From assembly GCA_044340025.1 (NCBI GenBank), contig JBIIUJ010000110.1:1-8936 (forward strand): a stretch of 8,936 nt of DNA, given 5' to 3'. A program made the position numbers and the translations under genes. This DNA comes from JBIIUJ01 sp044340025 (GTDB lineage: Bacteria; Pseudomonadota; Alphaproteobacteria; Caulobacterales; Aquidulcibacteraceae). The notes below the pieces were generated by a model that saw nothing but the letters and a program-made list of their open reading frames with translations, had not been told where the DNA came from and made no database searches. Numbering within the stretch: the stretch's first letter is position 1; each line of letters begins with the position of its first letter. Of this stretch, positions 1 to 5,865 are shown piece after piece.

Positions 1-10
1 TCCCGTTCAC
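1..10 (-). CDS. lptB: Probable first codons of lptB (LPS export ABC ATPase), cut by the window edge
   Basis: Reading leftwards after lptA, a GTG at 10-8 is preceded by AAGG at 22-19 with an 8-base spacing, a good ribosome binding site. Another GTG at 19-17 is in the same frame. The frame is closed further upstream by TAG at 37-35, so a gene in this frame must start in this short stretch. Only about three codons are visible, so the product cannot be read. The lptB name rests solely on the known alphaproteobacterial order lptC-lptA-lptB-rpoN. The ATG at 63-61 that overlaps the lptA stop is not a good alternative, because it meets a stop after 18 codons. Confidence 0.35.
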
Positions 11-23
11 GAGCGGCACCTTG

Positions 24-35
24 GCGGCCGGCCGC
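24..35. repeat. 12-bp perfect palindrome between lptA and the presumed lptB start
   Basis: GCGGCCGGCCGC is self-complementary. The symmetry extends to about 20 bp (CTT and AAG flanks) with one mismatched pair. It has no loop and no T-tract, so it is not a standard terminator. It sits just upstream of, and its right flank includes, the AAGG that would serve the next gene. Pairing there could modulate lptB translation, but in DNA this rich in GC a chance origin is quite possible. Confidence 0.4.
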
Positions 36-62
36 TAAGAAAGGGTGAAGCGGCGGAAACCA

Positions 63-590
63 TCAGCGCGGGGCTGCGCCTTGCTGCGGCTGGGATTGGG
101 GGAAGAACACCCCCCGCACGCGCTCCGGCCGGCCGCGGTCGGCCGAGATGACCGAGCGGCGGGTGGATTGCTCGATCGTCAGCGTGTCGCCGCGCAGCAC
201 GTCCTGCCCCCGCGTCAGCACCACATTGCCATACAGCGTGATCGTGTCGGTCGCGCCGTCATAGACGGCCCGGTCGCCGCGCGCGCGTTCCAGCGGCGTG
301 ACGTAAAACACCTCGCCGTCAGCGAAGATCTTGTCGATCTCCTGATTGCCGCCGGTCGTGGCCGCCGCTCTGTCAGATCGATACACCACCCGCAGCCGGG
401 CGGTGCGCAGCGTCGACTGGCCCTGCACCACCACCACGTTGCGCGAGAAGATCGCGGTGTTCTCGCTCGGCAGGATTTCGCCCTCGTCGGCCTCGATCTG
501 GATCGGGCCGCCGCCACGCGTGATCTGGGCGCCGGCGGGCGTGGCCGCGGCGGCAAGCGCAAGCAGCGCTGCGGCAATCTTCGCCTTCAT
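63..590 (-). CDS. lptA: LptA, periplasmic LPS-bridge protein (OstA-like)
   Basis: This 175-residue protein should be the periplasmic link that carries lipopolysaccharide from the inner-membrane LptBFGC complex to LptD. The sequence shows a signal peptide (MKAK, then an Ala/Leu-rich core to about residue 20, likely cut after AGA at 19-21). An OstA/LptA beta-jellyroll region of about residues 29-150 follows, beginning PIQIEADEGEI and containing the characteristic alternating segments NTAIFSRNVVVVQG, AVYDGATDTITLYGNVVL and LRGDTLTIEQ. The tail is Gln/Pro-rich. Length fits the family. The frame is open upstream to 716, but the ATG at 590 is chosen because it starts the signal peptide directly and overlaps the lptC stop as ATGA, which implies translational coupling. 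The identification is firm at family level and is strengthened by lptC immediately upstream. Confidence 0.93.
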   Translation of the reverse strand: MKAKIAAALLALAAAATPAGAQITRGGGPIQIEADEGEILPSENTAIFSRNVVVVQGQSTLRTARLRVVYRSDRAAATTGGNQEIDKIFADGEVFYVTPLERARGDRAVYDGATDTITLYGNVVLTRGQDVLRGDTLTIEQSTRRSVISADRGRPERVRGVFFPQSQPQQGAAPR

Positions 591-1207
591 GGGGCCGTTT
601 CCTCTGCAGCGCCGCCTTCGGGCCGGATCACCGCCCGCACCCGTCCGGTGAACACGACGCGGCGACCGCCCTCCAGCACCTGATACGCATCGCCGCGCAC
701 GAAGCCAAGCGGCCACTGTCCTTCGATCGGCGTCTGGCCGCTGGCGGTGTTGGCGGCGGCATCCACCACGGCCCGATCCGTGAGAAAGCGGGTCTCCTGA
801 TCGGGGTTGTCCAGCAAGACTTCGCCCTCGAGGATCAGTTCGCGCTGCATCGGATCATAGCGCCCAGTGCGGCCGGAAACGGCCGTGCCGCCTTCGGTGG
901 AATAGCGCGGACGCTCCAGATCGATGGCCACGGCGGCGTTGCTGGCGCGGCTGGCGTTGGCGGCTTCCACCACGAACCGGGCGCCTGCATCATCGCGGCC
1001 GGTCAGCCGGGGACTGGTCATCTGGATACGCGCATCCTCGCCTGGCTCGGGCGCGCGCGCCGGCGGGTTCAGGCTGCTGACCACGATGAAATACAACAGG
1101 ACGCCCGCCGCCGCCGCCGCCGCCGCCAGAAACCCAAGCCGCATCCGCGCCACGCTTGGCGCGCGGGCCAGAGCCGCCTGGGCGCTGAGGCGAGCCGTCG
1201 CGGTCAT
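587..1207 (-). CDS. lptC: LptC, inner-membrane-anchored LPS export protein
   Basis: This 206-residue protein is expected to sit in the inner membrane with its body in the periplasm, taking LPS from LptBFG and handing it to LptA. An N-terminal cytoplasmic stretch (residues 1-22) is followed by one hydrophobic segment at about 24-45 with a seven-alanine run. The periplasmic domain follows, with family-like features: IQMTSPRLTGRDDAGARFVV at 61-80, then MQRELILEGEVLLDN near 120-134, and GFVRGDAYQVLEGGRRVVFTGRVRAVI at 168-194. Pairwise identity in LptC is low, so the call rests on architecture plus position between rnd and lptA. The start overlaps the rnd stop as ATGA (1207-1204) and its own stop overlaps lptA the same way. 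The three genes are therefore probably cotranscribed. Confidence 0.9.
   Translation of the reverse strand: MTATARLSAQAALARAPSVARMRLGFLAAAAAAAGVLLYFIVVSSLNPPARAPEPGEDARIQMTSPRLTGRDDAGARFVVEAANASRASNAAVAIDLERPRYSTEGGTAVSGRTGRYDPMQRELILEGEVLLDNPDQETRFLTDRAVVDAAANTASGQTPIEGQWPLGFVRGDAYQVLEGGRRVVFTGRVRAVIRPEGGAAEETAP
1107..1127. repeat. (GCC)7 trinucleotide tract inside lptC
   Basis: Seven uninterrupted GCC units on the plus strand read as seven GCG alanine codons on the coding strand, inside the LptC membrane segment. Slippage would add or remove alanines without shifting the frame and would change the length of the membrane anchor. Confidence 0.8.
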
Positions 1208-1818
1208 GTATGCGCGAAGATATCCACGTCGGGCCAGCCAGCGAGGTCAAGGTCAGCCCGCACGCCCAGGAAATCGCAACAGGCCCGATGCAGCGCCAAC
1301 CGCCCTTCGCGGGCCAGCATGACGGTCAGCCTGTCGCGCAGCGCATGCAGATGCAGCACGTCGGAGGCGGCGTAATCGAGCTGTTGCTGGGTGAGGGCAG
1401 GCGCGCCCCAGTCGGAGCTTTGCTGCTGCTTCGACATCTCCAACCCCAGCACCTCGCGCGAGAGGTCCTTCAGGCCATGACGGTCGGTGTAGGTGCGGGT
1501 GAGCTTCGAGGCGATCTTGGTGCAAAACACCGGCGCGAGATCGATGCCGAGATGCTTTTTCACCATGGCCACGTCGAACCGTGCGAAATGCAGGATCTTC
1601 TCCACGCCCGGGTCGGCCAGAACAGCCTTCAGGTTCGGGCAGTCATAGGCTGGCCGATCCAGCTGCACGACATGGGCATGGCCGTCGCCAGCCGAAAGCT
1701 GGACCACGCACAAGGGATCCCGGACGAGCGAAAGCCCCAGCGTTTCGGTATCGACCGCCGCGCCAAGAGGGAAGGAAAGCCCTGCTGGCAGGTCGCCTTT
1801 GTGAAAATGCACCGTCAT
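1204..1818 (-). CDS. rnd: Short ribonuclease D-like 3'-5' exonuclease (DEDDy family)
   Basis: This 204-residue protein has the DnaQ-fold DEDDy exonuclease core and almost nothing else. Motif I is DTET (Asp23, Glu25), motif II is the Asp in HFARFD (Asp82), and motif III is Tyr149 and Asp153 in YAASDVLHL. All expected metal-binding and catalytic positions are present. E. coli RNase D is about 375 residues with C-terminal HRDC domains. Those are absent here, as in the short Rnd-like proteins usual in alphaproteobacteria, so its exact RNA substrate may differ from that of E. coli Rnd. The ATG at 1818 gives MTVHFHKGDLPAGL, a typical N-terminus for this short form, although the ribosome binding site ahead of it is weak. 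It heads the operon with lptC and lptA (ATGA overlap), a common arrangement in the class with no obvious functional reason. Confidence 0.9.
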   Translation of the reverse strand: MTVHFHKGDLPAGLSFPLGAAVDTETLGLSLVRDPLCVVQLSAGDGHAHVVQLDRPAYDCPNLKAVLADPGVEKILHFARFDVAMVKKHLGIDLAPVFCTKIASKLTRTYTDRHGLKDLSREVLGLEMSKQQQSSDWGAPALTQQQLDYAASDVLHLHALRDRLTVMLAREGRLALHRACCDFLGVRADLDLAGWPDVDIFAHT

Positions 1819-1974
1819 GACGCGCCGTTTTCACCACGCCGTCCCGCTTCGCGAAAGAGGCGTTTGCGGGCGCGGCCGCAGTCGTGATGGCGCGACGGGC
1901 CCCTCCTTGCGCAGCGCTGTCTGCTTCCCTGCCCGCAAGAACCGCCCTAGCGTGGGCGCCGGGGGGAAGGCAGC
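1819..1974. other. Divergent intergenic region between rnd and the yeiH-like gene
   Basis: These 156 bases must hold the promoters of the rnd-lptC-lptA operon (leftwards) and of the yeiH-like gene (rightwards). I could not pick out a convincing -35/-10 pair on either strand. A weak imperfect inverted repeat (CCCGC near 1842 with GCGGG near 1866) is visible. A purine-rich ribosome binding site (GGGGGGAAGG, 1961-1970) ends 4 bases before the GTG of the rightward gene. No small gene is supported here. Confidence 0.5.
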
Positions 1975-2979
1975 GTGATCGCAGCGGCAAGACGCTATGG
2001 CCTCGGCGCCGCCTCAGGGGTTGGGCTGGCGGTCCTCGCCTATGCGGGCACCCAGGCGCTCGGCGCGCCGACCCTGCTGATCGCGCTCATTCTGGGCATG
2101 GCCGCCGCCCCCCTGCTGACGCGGCCCGCGCTGCGGCCGGGGACAGATCTTCTGGCAAAGCCGCTGTTGCGTCTGGGCGTCGCCCTGATGGGGTTTCGCA
2201 TCACGATCGCCGATCTGCAGGCGCTGGGCTGGGAGCCGGCGCTGGTGGCGGCAAGCGCCTCCGGCCTGACGCTGGTGCTGGGCTATGGGCTGGCGCGCGC
2301 GTTGGGGCTGGCGCGCAGCACAGCCTTCCTTACCGCAGGCGCAGTGGCCATCTGCGGGGCGAGCGCAGCCCTGGCCATCGCCACCGTGCTTGCCCGCCGG
2401 CCAGGGGCCACCGTGGAGCGCGACGTGGTGGCCACCGTGGCCGCCATCACTTTGATCGGCACCGGGGCGGCCGTGCTCTATCCCGCGCTCTGCCATCAGT
2501 TTGGGCTCGGACCTATTCCTTCTGCGGTCTTTCTGGGCGCTTCCATCCATGAGGTGGCCCAGGTGGTGGCGGCCGCCGACGTCTATGGCGAAGCGGCCGG
2601 TCCGGCGGCGGCGACTGTAAAGATGATCCGGGTGGCGATGATGCCTGTCGTGATCTTCGGGCTCGTCATGCTTCTGGCCTGGCGCGACCGCAAGGACGGG
2701 GCGCAGGCCGCAGAAGCGACCGTGCCGGTTTTCCTGCTCGGCTTTGTCGCGGCCATCGTGGTGGCCAATGTCGGCTGGATCACGCCGGCCGGCCTTGCCG
2801 CGCTCAGCCAGGCGTCCGGCTGGTGCCTGGTGGTGTCAATGGTGGCGCTGGGCGCCCAATCGTCGATCAAGGGGGTTCTGGCGCTCGGTCCGCGCGCGGT
2901 GGGCGCTCTGGCGGGCCAGACGGTTCTGATCGCGGGTCTGGCGGCGGCGGGCGTCTGGATGATGACGGCGCTGCGTTAG
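1975..2979 (+). CDS. YeiH/UPF0324 family putative sulfate exporter, integral membrane protein
   Basis: This 334-residue, very hydrophobic protein with about ten predicted membrane segments belongs to the UPF0324/YeiH family (Pfam Cons_hypoth698), often annotated as a putative sulfate exporter. Family landmarks are LLRLGVALMGFRIT at about 64-77, AICGASAALA at 125-134, GASIHEVAQVVAA at 188-200, VKMIRV at 215-220 and ALGAQSSIKG at 291-300. Length matches the family. The start is GTG at 1975 with a strong purine-rich ribosome binding site 4 bases upstream. No lysR-type regulator or sulfur gene lies beside it, although such neighbours are frequent for yeiH genes, so the substrate cannot be inferred from context. 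The family assignment is secure and the transport role is not. Confidence 0.88.
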   Translation: MIAAARRYGLGAASGVGLAVLAYAGTQALGAPTLLIALILGMAAAPLLTRPALRPGTDLLAKPLLRLGVALMGFRITIADLQALGWEPALVAASASGLTLVLGYGLARALGLARSTAFLTAGAVAICGASAALAIATVLARRPGATVERDVVATVAAITLIGTGAAVLYPALCHQFGLGPIPSAVFLGASIHEVAQVVAAADVYGEAAGPAAATVKMIRVAMMPVVIFGLVMLLAWRDRKDGAQAAEATVPVFLLGFVAAIVVANVGWITPAGLAALSQASGWCLVVSMVALGAQSSIKGVLALGPRAVGALAGQTVLIAGLAAAGVWMMTALR

Positions 2980-2991
2980 GCGCGCGCGGCT

Positions 2992-3267
2992 TTATCGCAG
3001 CAGGACGTACACCGCAGCGCCCAGCGCCAGCCAGAAACCGCCACAGACCACGGTCACGAACGCAATCGTGCGCCGCATCGACCAGCGGTCGCTGTCTTGG
3101 GCGGCCGCCTCCTCGCTGGTGAATGCAGCGTTGAGCGTCTCGTGCAGGCCATGAACGGGAGAGGGCGCGGCGGGCTGATCGACCGCTGCAAGCCGCAGCA
3201 TCGGAGCGCGCGATTCGCGTTCCGGTTCCGGCAGACCCAGGCGGGCCTGTGCGTGCGATGCGGCCAT
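2992..3267 (-). CDS. Unrecognised small protein with C-terminal membrane segment
   Basis: I do not recognise this 91-residue protein. The N-terminal two thirds (residues 1-65) is polar, proline- and alanine-rich and probably disordered. An amphipathic stretch near 38-50 (VHGLHETLNAAFT) could be a short helix. Residues 67-90 form one hydrophobic segment (from TIAFVTVVCGG to AAVYVLL) preceded by RWSMRR, and the protein ends with a single Arg. This suggests a tail-anchored inner-membrane protein with a cytoplasmic N-terminus. The ATG at 3267 has GAGG with a 7-base spacing, a good ribosome binding site, which supports a real gene. It converges on the yeiH-like gene with only 12 bases between stops and diverges from the UDP-uronate genes. 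Confidence 0.72.
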   Translation of the reverse strand: MAASHAQARLGLPEPERESRAPMLRLAAVDQPAAPSPVHGLHETLNAAFTSEEAAAQDSDRWSMRRTIAFVTVVCGGFWLALGAAVYVLLR

Positions 3268-3396
3268 GGTTTTGCCTCAGTGACGGCGCCTTGCTAACAA
3301 AATAGGGCTTTCTGCGCCGTTAAACGGACCGTTCGGATTGCAACGATCCCCCATCCCCGATGCACAAGACCCTTTCGGCTCACAGCGCCGCAGCCT
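3268..3396. other. Divergent control region between the small membrane protein and the UDP-uronate genes
   Basis: These 129 bases drive two divergent units. The left part is AT-richer than the surroundings (around 3290-3305), as expected of a promoter, and an inverted repeat follows at 3317-3327. I could not assign a confident -35/-10 pair. No well-placed ribosome binding site precedes the ATG at 3397, which matters for the choice of start of the epimerase gene. Confidence 0.5.
3317..3336. promoter_or_regulatory. Candidate operator: inverted repeat plus a third half-site
   Basis: CCGTT-A-AACGG (3317-3327) is a perfect 5-bp inverted repeat around one base. One base later CCGTTCGG (3329-3336) repeats the CCGTT half-site. 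The element lies midway between two divergent genes, where a repressor or activator site would be expected. No regulator gene is adjacent and the element matches no operator I can name, so function is inferred only from symmetry and position. Confidence 0.3.
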
Positions 3397-4416
3397 ATGC
3401 CGGAGACGGCCGCGCAGGGCGCTTGGCCGGGCGAGGCGATCTTGGGCGCAGTAGCGGTTTCTGGCGCGGCGGGGTTTGTGGGAGCGCACGTGTGCCGGGC
3501 GCTGCTGGCGCGCGGAGAAACAGTGCGGGGGGTGGACAGCCTCAACGCCTATTACGACCCGGCGCTGAAGCGGGCGCGGCTGGACTGGATCGCCCAGAGC
3601 CCCGGGGCGGACCGGTTCAGCTTTCAGCACGCCGATCTGGCCGATCCCGCCACAGCGCGCGCCTGGGTGGAGGGCGCAGACCGGGTCGTGCATCTGGCGG
3701 CGCAGGCAGGCGTGCGCCATGCGCTGGAAGCGCCGTTCGACTATCTGCACGCCAATCTGGCCGGGCATCTGAGCGTGCTCGAGGCCTGCCGCGGCCTTGG
3801 CGATCAGCTCCGGCATCTTGTCTATGCCTCGTCGAGCTCGGTCTATGGCGAGCGCGCGGCGGGGCCGTTCCGGGAAGATGACGCCTGCGACGCTCCCGCC
3901 TCGCTCTATGCGGCCACCAAACGCGCCGATGAGCTGATGAGCGCCTCCTACGCCAGCCTGTTTGGTCTGCCGCAGTCCGGGCTGCGGTTCTTCACCGTCT
4001 ATGGCCCCTGGGGGCGGCCGGACATGGCCTACTGGATTTTCACCAAGGCCCTGTTCGAGGGGCGCCCCCTGCCCGTGTTCGGCGGCGGCCAGGCCAGGCG
4101 CGATTTCACCTATGTGGACGATATCGTCTCCGGCGTCCTTGCTGTGCTGGACGCCCCGCCCGCGCGCGGCGAGAGCCGGGTCCTGAACATCGGCAATCGC
4201 ACGCCGGAGCCGCTCTCCCGGCTCATCGCGATCCTGGAAGAGGCCACGGGCCGCACCGCGTCCTACGAGGCCCTGCCCGCCCAGCCGGGGGACGTTTCTG
4301 TCACCTGCGCCGACATCAGCCGGATCGAGACGCTGACCGGATGGCGCCCGACGACCGATCTGTCACACGGGCTTCCACGGTTCGTGGCTTGGTATCGCAC
4401 GTTCTTTGCGATTTAA
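3397..4416 (+). CDS. NAD-dependent epimerase, probable UDP-glucuronate 4-epimerase
   Basis: This extended short-chain dehydrogenase interconverts, most likely, UDP-glucuronate and UDP-galacturonate in the cytoplasm. The Rossmann motif GAAGFVG is at 23-29, YYDP at 52-55, AAQAGVRHA at 101-109, a serine run at 145-148, and the catalytic pair Tyr171/Lys175 in YAATK. FFTVYGPWGRPDMA at 198-211 and DFTYVDDIV at 236-244 are typical of the UDP-GlcA 4-epimerase (LspL/Cap1J-like) group. The gene for UDP-glucose dehydrogenase begins 66 bases downstream and would supply its substrate. The start is uncertain. The ATG at 3397 gives 339 residues with about 16 extra N-terminal residues and no clear ribosome binding site. 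A TTG at 3442 has GAGG 5 bases upstream and puts the Rossmann motif at the usual distance from the N-terminus. Related 4-epimerases acting on UDP-glucose/UDP-GlcNAc are the main alternative. Confidence 0.88.
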   Translation: MPETAAQGAWPGEAILGAVAVSGAAGFVGAHVCRALLARGETVRGVDSLNAYYDPALKRARLDWIAQSPGADRFSFQHADLADPATARAWVEGADRVVHLAAQAGVRHALEAPFDYLHANLAGHLSVLEACRGLGDQLRHLVYASSSSVYGERAAGPFREDDACDAPASLYAATKRADELMSASYASLFGLPQSGLRFFTVYGPWGRPDMAYWIFTKALFEGRPLPVFGGGQARRDFTYVDDIVSGVLAVLDAPPARGESRVLNIGNRTPEPLSRLIAILEEATGRTASYEALPAQPGDVSVTCADISRIETLTGWRPTTDLSHGLPRFVAWYRTFFAI

Positions 4417-4482
4417 CGGGCGGAAGAGAGCCGGCGTCTCGTTACGGGAAGTCAGCGGCCTGAAGATGTTTGGGGTGCCGTA

Positions 4483-5790
4483 ATGCGTGTTGCAATGATT
4501 GGGTCCGGCTATGTCGGTCTGGTGTCTGGGGCCTGCTTTGCCGACTTCGGCCATCACGTGACCTGCATCGATACAGACGCCGGCAAGATCGAGCGCCTTC
4601 GCCGCGGGGAGATCCCGATCTACGAGCCCGGTCTGGATGCGCTGGTGGCGTCCAACATGAAGGCCGGCAGGCTGGATTTTTCCACCGATCTCACCGAGGC
4701 CGTTGCGGAGGCCGAAGCGGTGTTCATCGCCGTCGGCACGCCCACCCGCCGCGGCGACGGCCATGCCGATCTGACCTACGTCTATCAGGCGGCCCGCGAT
4801 ATCGCGCAGAAGATCAAGGGCTTCACTGTCGTGGTGAACAAATCCACCGTGCCGGTGGGCACGGGCGACGAGGTGGAAGCCATTATCCGGGAAGTCCGTC
4901 CGGATGCGGATTTCGCCGTCGCTTCCAATCCGGAATTCCTGCGCGAGGGCGCCGCGATCGAGGACTTCAAGCGCCCTGACCGGGTGGTGGTGGGCACCGA
5001 CAGCGAGCGCGCCCGCCAGGTGATGCGCGAGCTCTATCGCCCGCTGTTCCTCAACGAAACGCCGATCCTCTTCACCGAGCGGCGCACCTCGGAGCTGATC
5101 AAATACGCCGCCAATGCGTTTCTCGCGCTCAAGATCACCTTCATCAACGAGATCGCCGATCTGTGCGAGAAGGTGGACGCCAACGTGCAGGAGGTCGCGC
5201 GCGGCATCGGGCTCGACAAGCGGATCGGCGGCAAGTTCCTGAACGCCGGTCCCGGCTATGGCGGCTCCTGCTTTCCGAAGGACACGCTGGCCCTGGTCAA
5301 GACCGCGCAAGACCATCAGGCGCCGGTCACGCTGATCGAGCAGGTCGTGGCGGTGAACGACGCGCGCAAGAAGGCGATGGCGCAAAAGGTGATCGAAGCC
5401 TGCGGCGGATCGGTGGCGGGCAAGACGGTCGCTGTCCTCGGCCTGACGTTCAAGCCGAACACCGACGATATGCGCGATGCGCCAAGCCTGGCGATCATTC
5501 CAGCCCTTCAGGCGGCGGGCGCCAAGATCGTCGCCTTCGATCCCGAAGGCGCGCATGAGGCCGAAAAGCTTCTGAAAGACGTCACTTTCGTCGAGGGGCC
5601 TTATGGCGCGGCCAATGGCGCCGACGCTTTGGTGATCCTGACCGAATGGGACCAGTTCCGCGCGCTCGACCTGGGGCGGATCAAGGCGGCCATGCACGAT
5701 CCGGGCGTGCTCGTCGACCTGCGCAACATCTACACGCCCGACGAGGCCCGCGCGAAGGGCTTCATCTACGCGAGCGTCGGCAGGCTTTAG
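4483..5790 (+). CDS. ugd: UDP-glucose 6-dehydrogenase
   Basis: This 435-residue enzyme oxidises UDP-glucose to UDP-glucuronate using two NAD+. The N-terminal NAD-binding motif is GSGYVG at 7-12. The central and substrate regions include YEPGL at 47-51, GTPTRRGDG at 85-93, NKSTVPVGTG at 119-128 and SNPEFLREG at 148-156 (Glu151). Lys207 and Asn211 are in ELIKYAANAF. The catalytic Cys263 is in GPGYGGSCFPKD (256-267), with Lys266 and Asp267. The C-terminal UDP-binding domain has GLTFKPNTDDMRDAPS at 320-335. All catalytic residues are present and the length is standard. GGGG at 4472-4475 lies 7 bases before the ATG. It follows the 4-epimerase gene closely and is probably cotranscribed with it, making a two-gene route from UDP-glucose to UDP-galacturonate. 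The sugar acceptor is not shown by the window. Lipid A or LPS core is an inference, given the known galacturonate in LPS of some alphaproteobacteria. Confidence 0.96.
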   Translation: MRVAMIGSGYVGLVSGACFADFGHHVTCIDTDAGKIERLRRGEIPIYEPGLDALVASNMKAGRLDFSTDLTEAVAEAEAVFIAVGTPTRRGDGHADLTYVYQAARDIAQKIKGFTVVVNKSTVPVGTGDEVEAIIREVRPDADFAVASNPEFLREGAAIEDFKRPDRVVVGTDSERARQVMRELYRPLFLNETPILFTERRTSELIKYAANAFLALKITFINEIADLCEKVDANVQEVARGIGLDKRIGGKFLNAGPGYGGSCFPKDTLALVKTAQDHQAPVTLIEQVVAVNDARKKAMAQKVIEACGGSVAGKTVAVLGLTFKPNTDDMRDAPSLAIIPALQAAGAKIVAFDPEGAHEAEKLLKDVTFVEGPYGAANGADALVILTEWDQFRALDLGRIKAAMHDPGVLVDLRNIYTPDEARAKGFIYASVGRL

Positions 5791-5865
5791 GGCGCGTTCA
5801 GCGCTTGCCCGTCGTGATCTGATCGCAGAATCACAGCGTGCTGTCGCTTTGGCGGGGGGCGCGAC
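5791..5865 (+). other. 75-base gap between ugd and the ELM1-family gene
   Basis: The gap has only weak symmetry: a 5-bp inverted repeat GTGAT/ATCAC around an 11-base loop, roughly 5815-5835, with no T-tract. Read-through from ugd into the next gene is therefore plausible. A G-run at 5854-5859 lies 6 bases before the TTG start and would serve as its ribosome binding site. Confidence 0.4.

Noticed and set aside
61..63. ATG overlapping the lptA stop as a start for lptB
   Set aside because: The frame meets a TGA after 18 codons, so it cannot be the start of an ABC ATPase gene.
45..683. 212-codon plus-strand open frame opposite lptA and the end of lptC
   Set aside because: It is antisense to a clear signal peptide and OstA domain, and its own product is Arg/His-rich with no family resemblance.
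1819..1974. A small gene in the rnd/yeiH-like gap
   Set aside because: The frames that cross it are extensions or shadows of the flanking genes, with no independent start, ribosome binding site or recognisable product.
2970..3001. GCTGCG/CGCAGC inverted repeat between the convergent yeiH-like and small genes as a terminator
   Set aside because: The arms are only 6 bp with a 20-base loop and no T-run. Such a pair is common by chance in this GC-rich DNA.
3281..3298. Caulobacter-like housekeeping promoter (TTGaCG ... GCTAnAwC) on the plus strand
   Set aside because: GTGACGG and GCTAACAA resemble the two boxes, but the spacer is about 6 bases, far too short.
3321..3336. Possible CtrA-type site (TTAA-N7-TTAA)
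   Set aside because: Only one TTAA half is present. The second position reads GTTC, so the consensus is not met.
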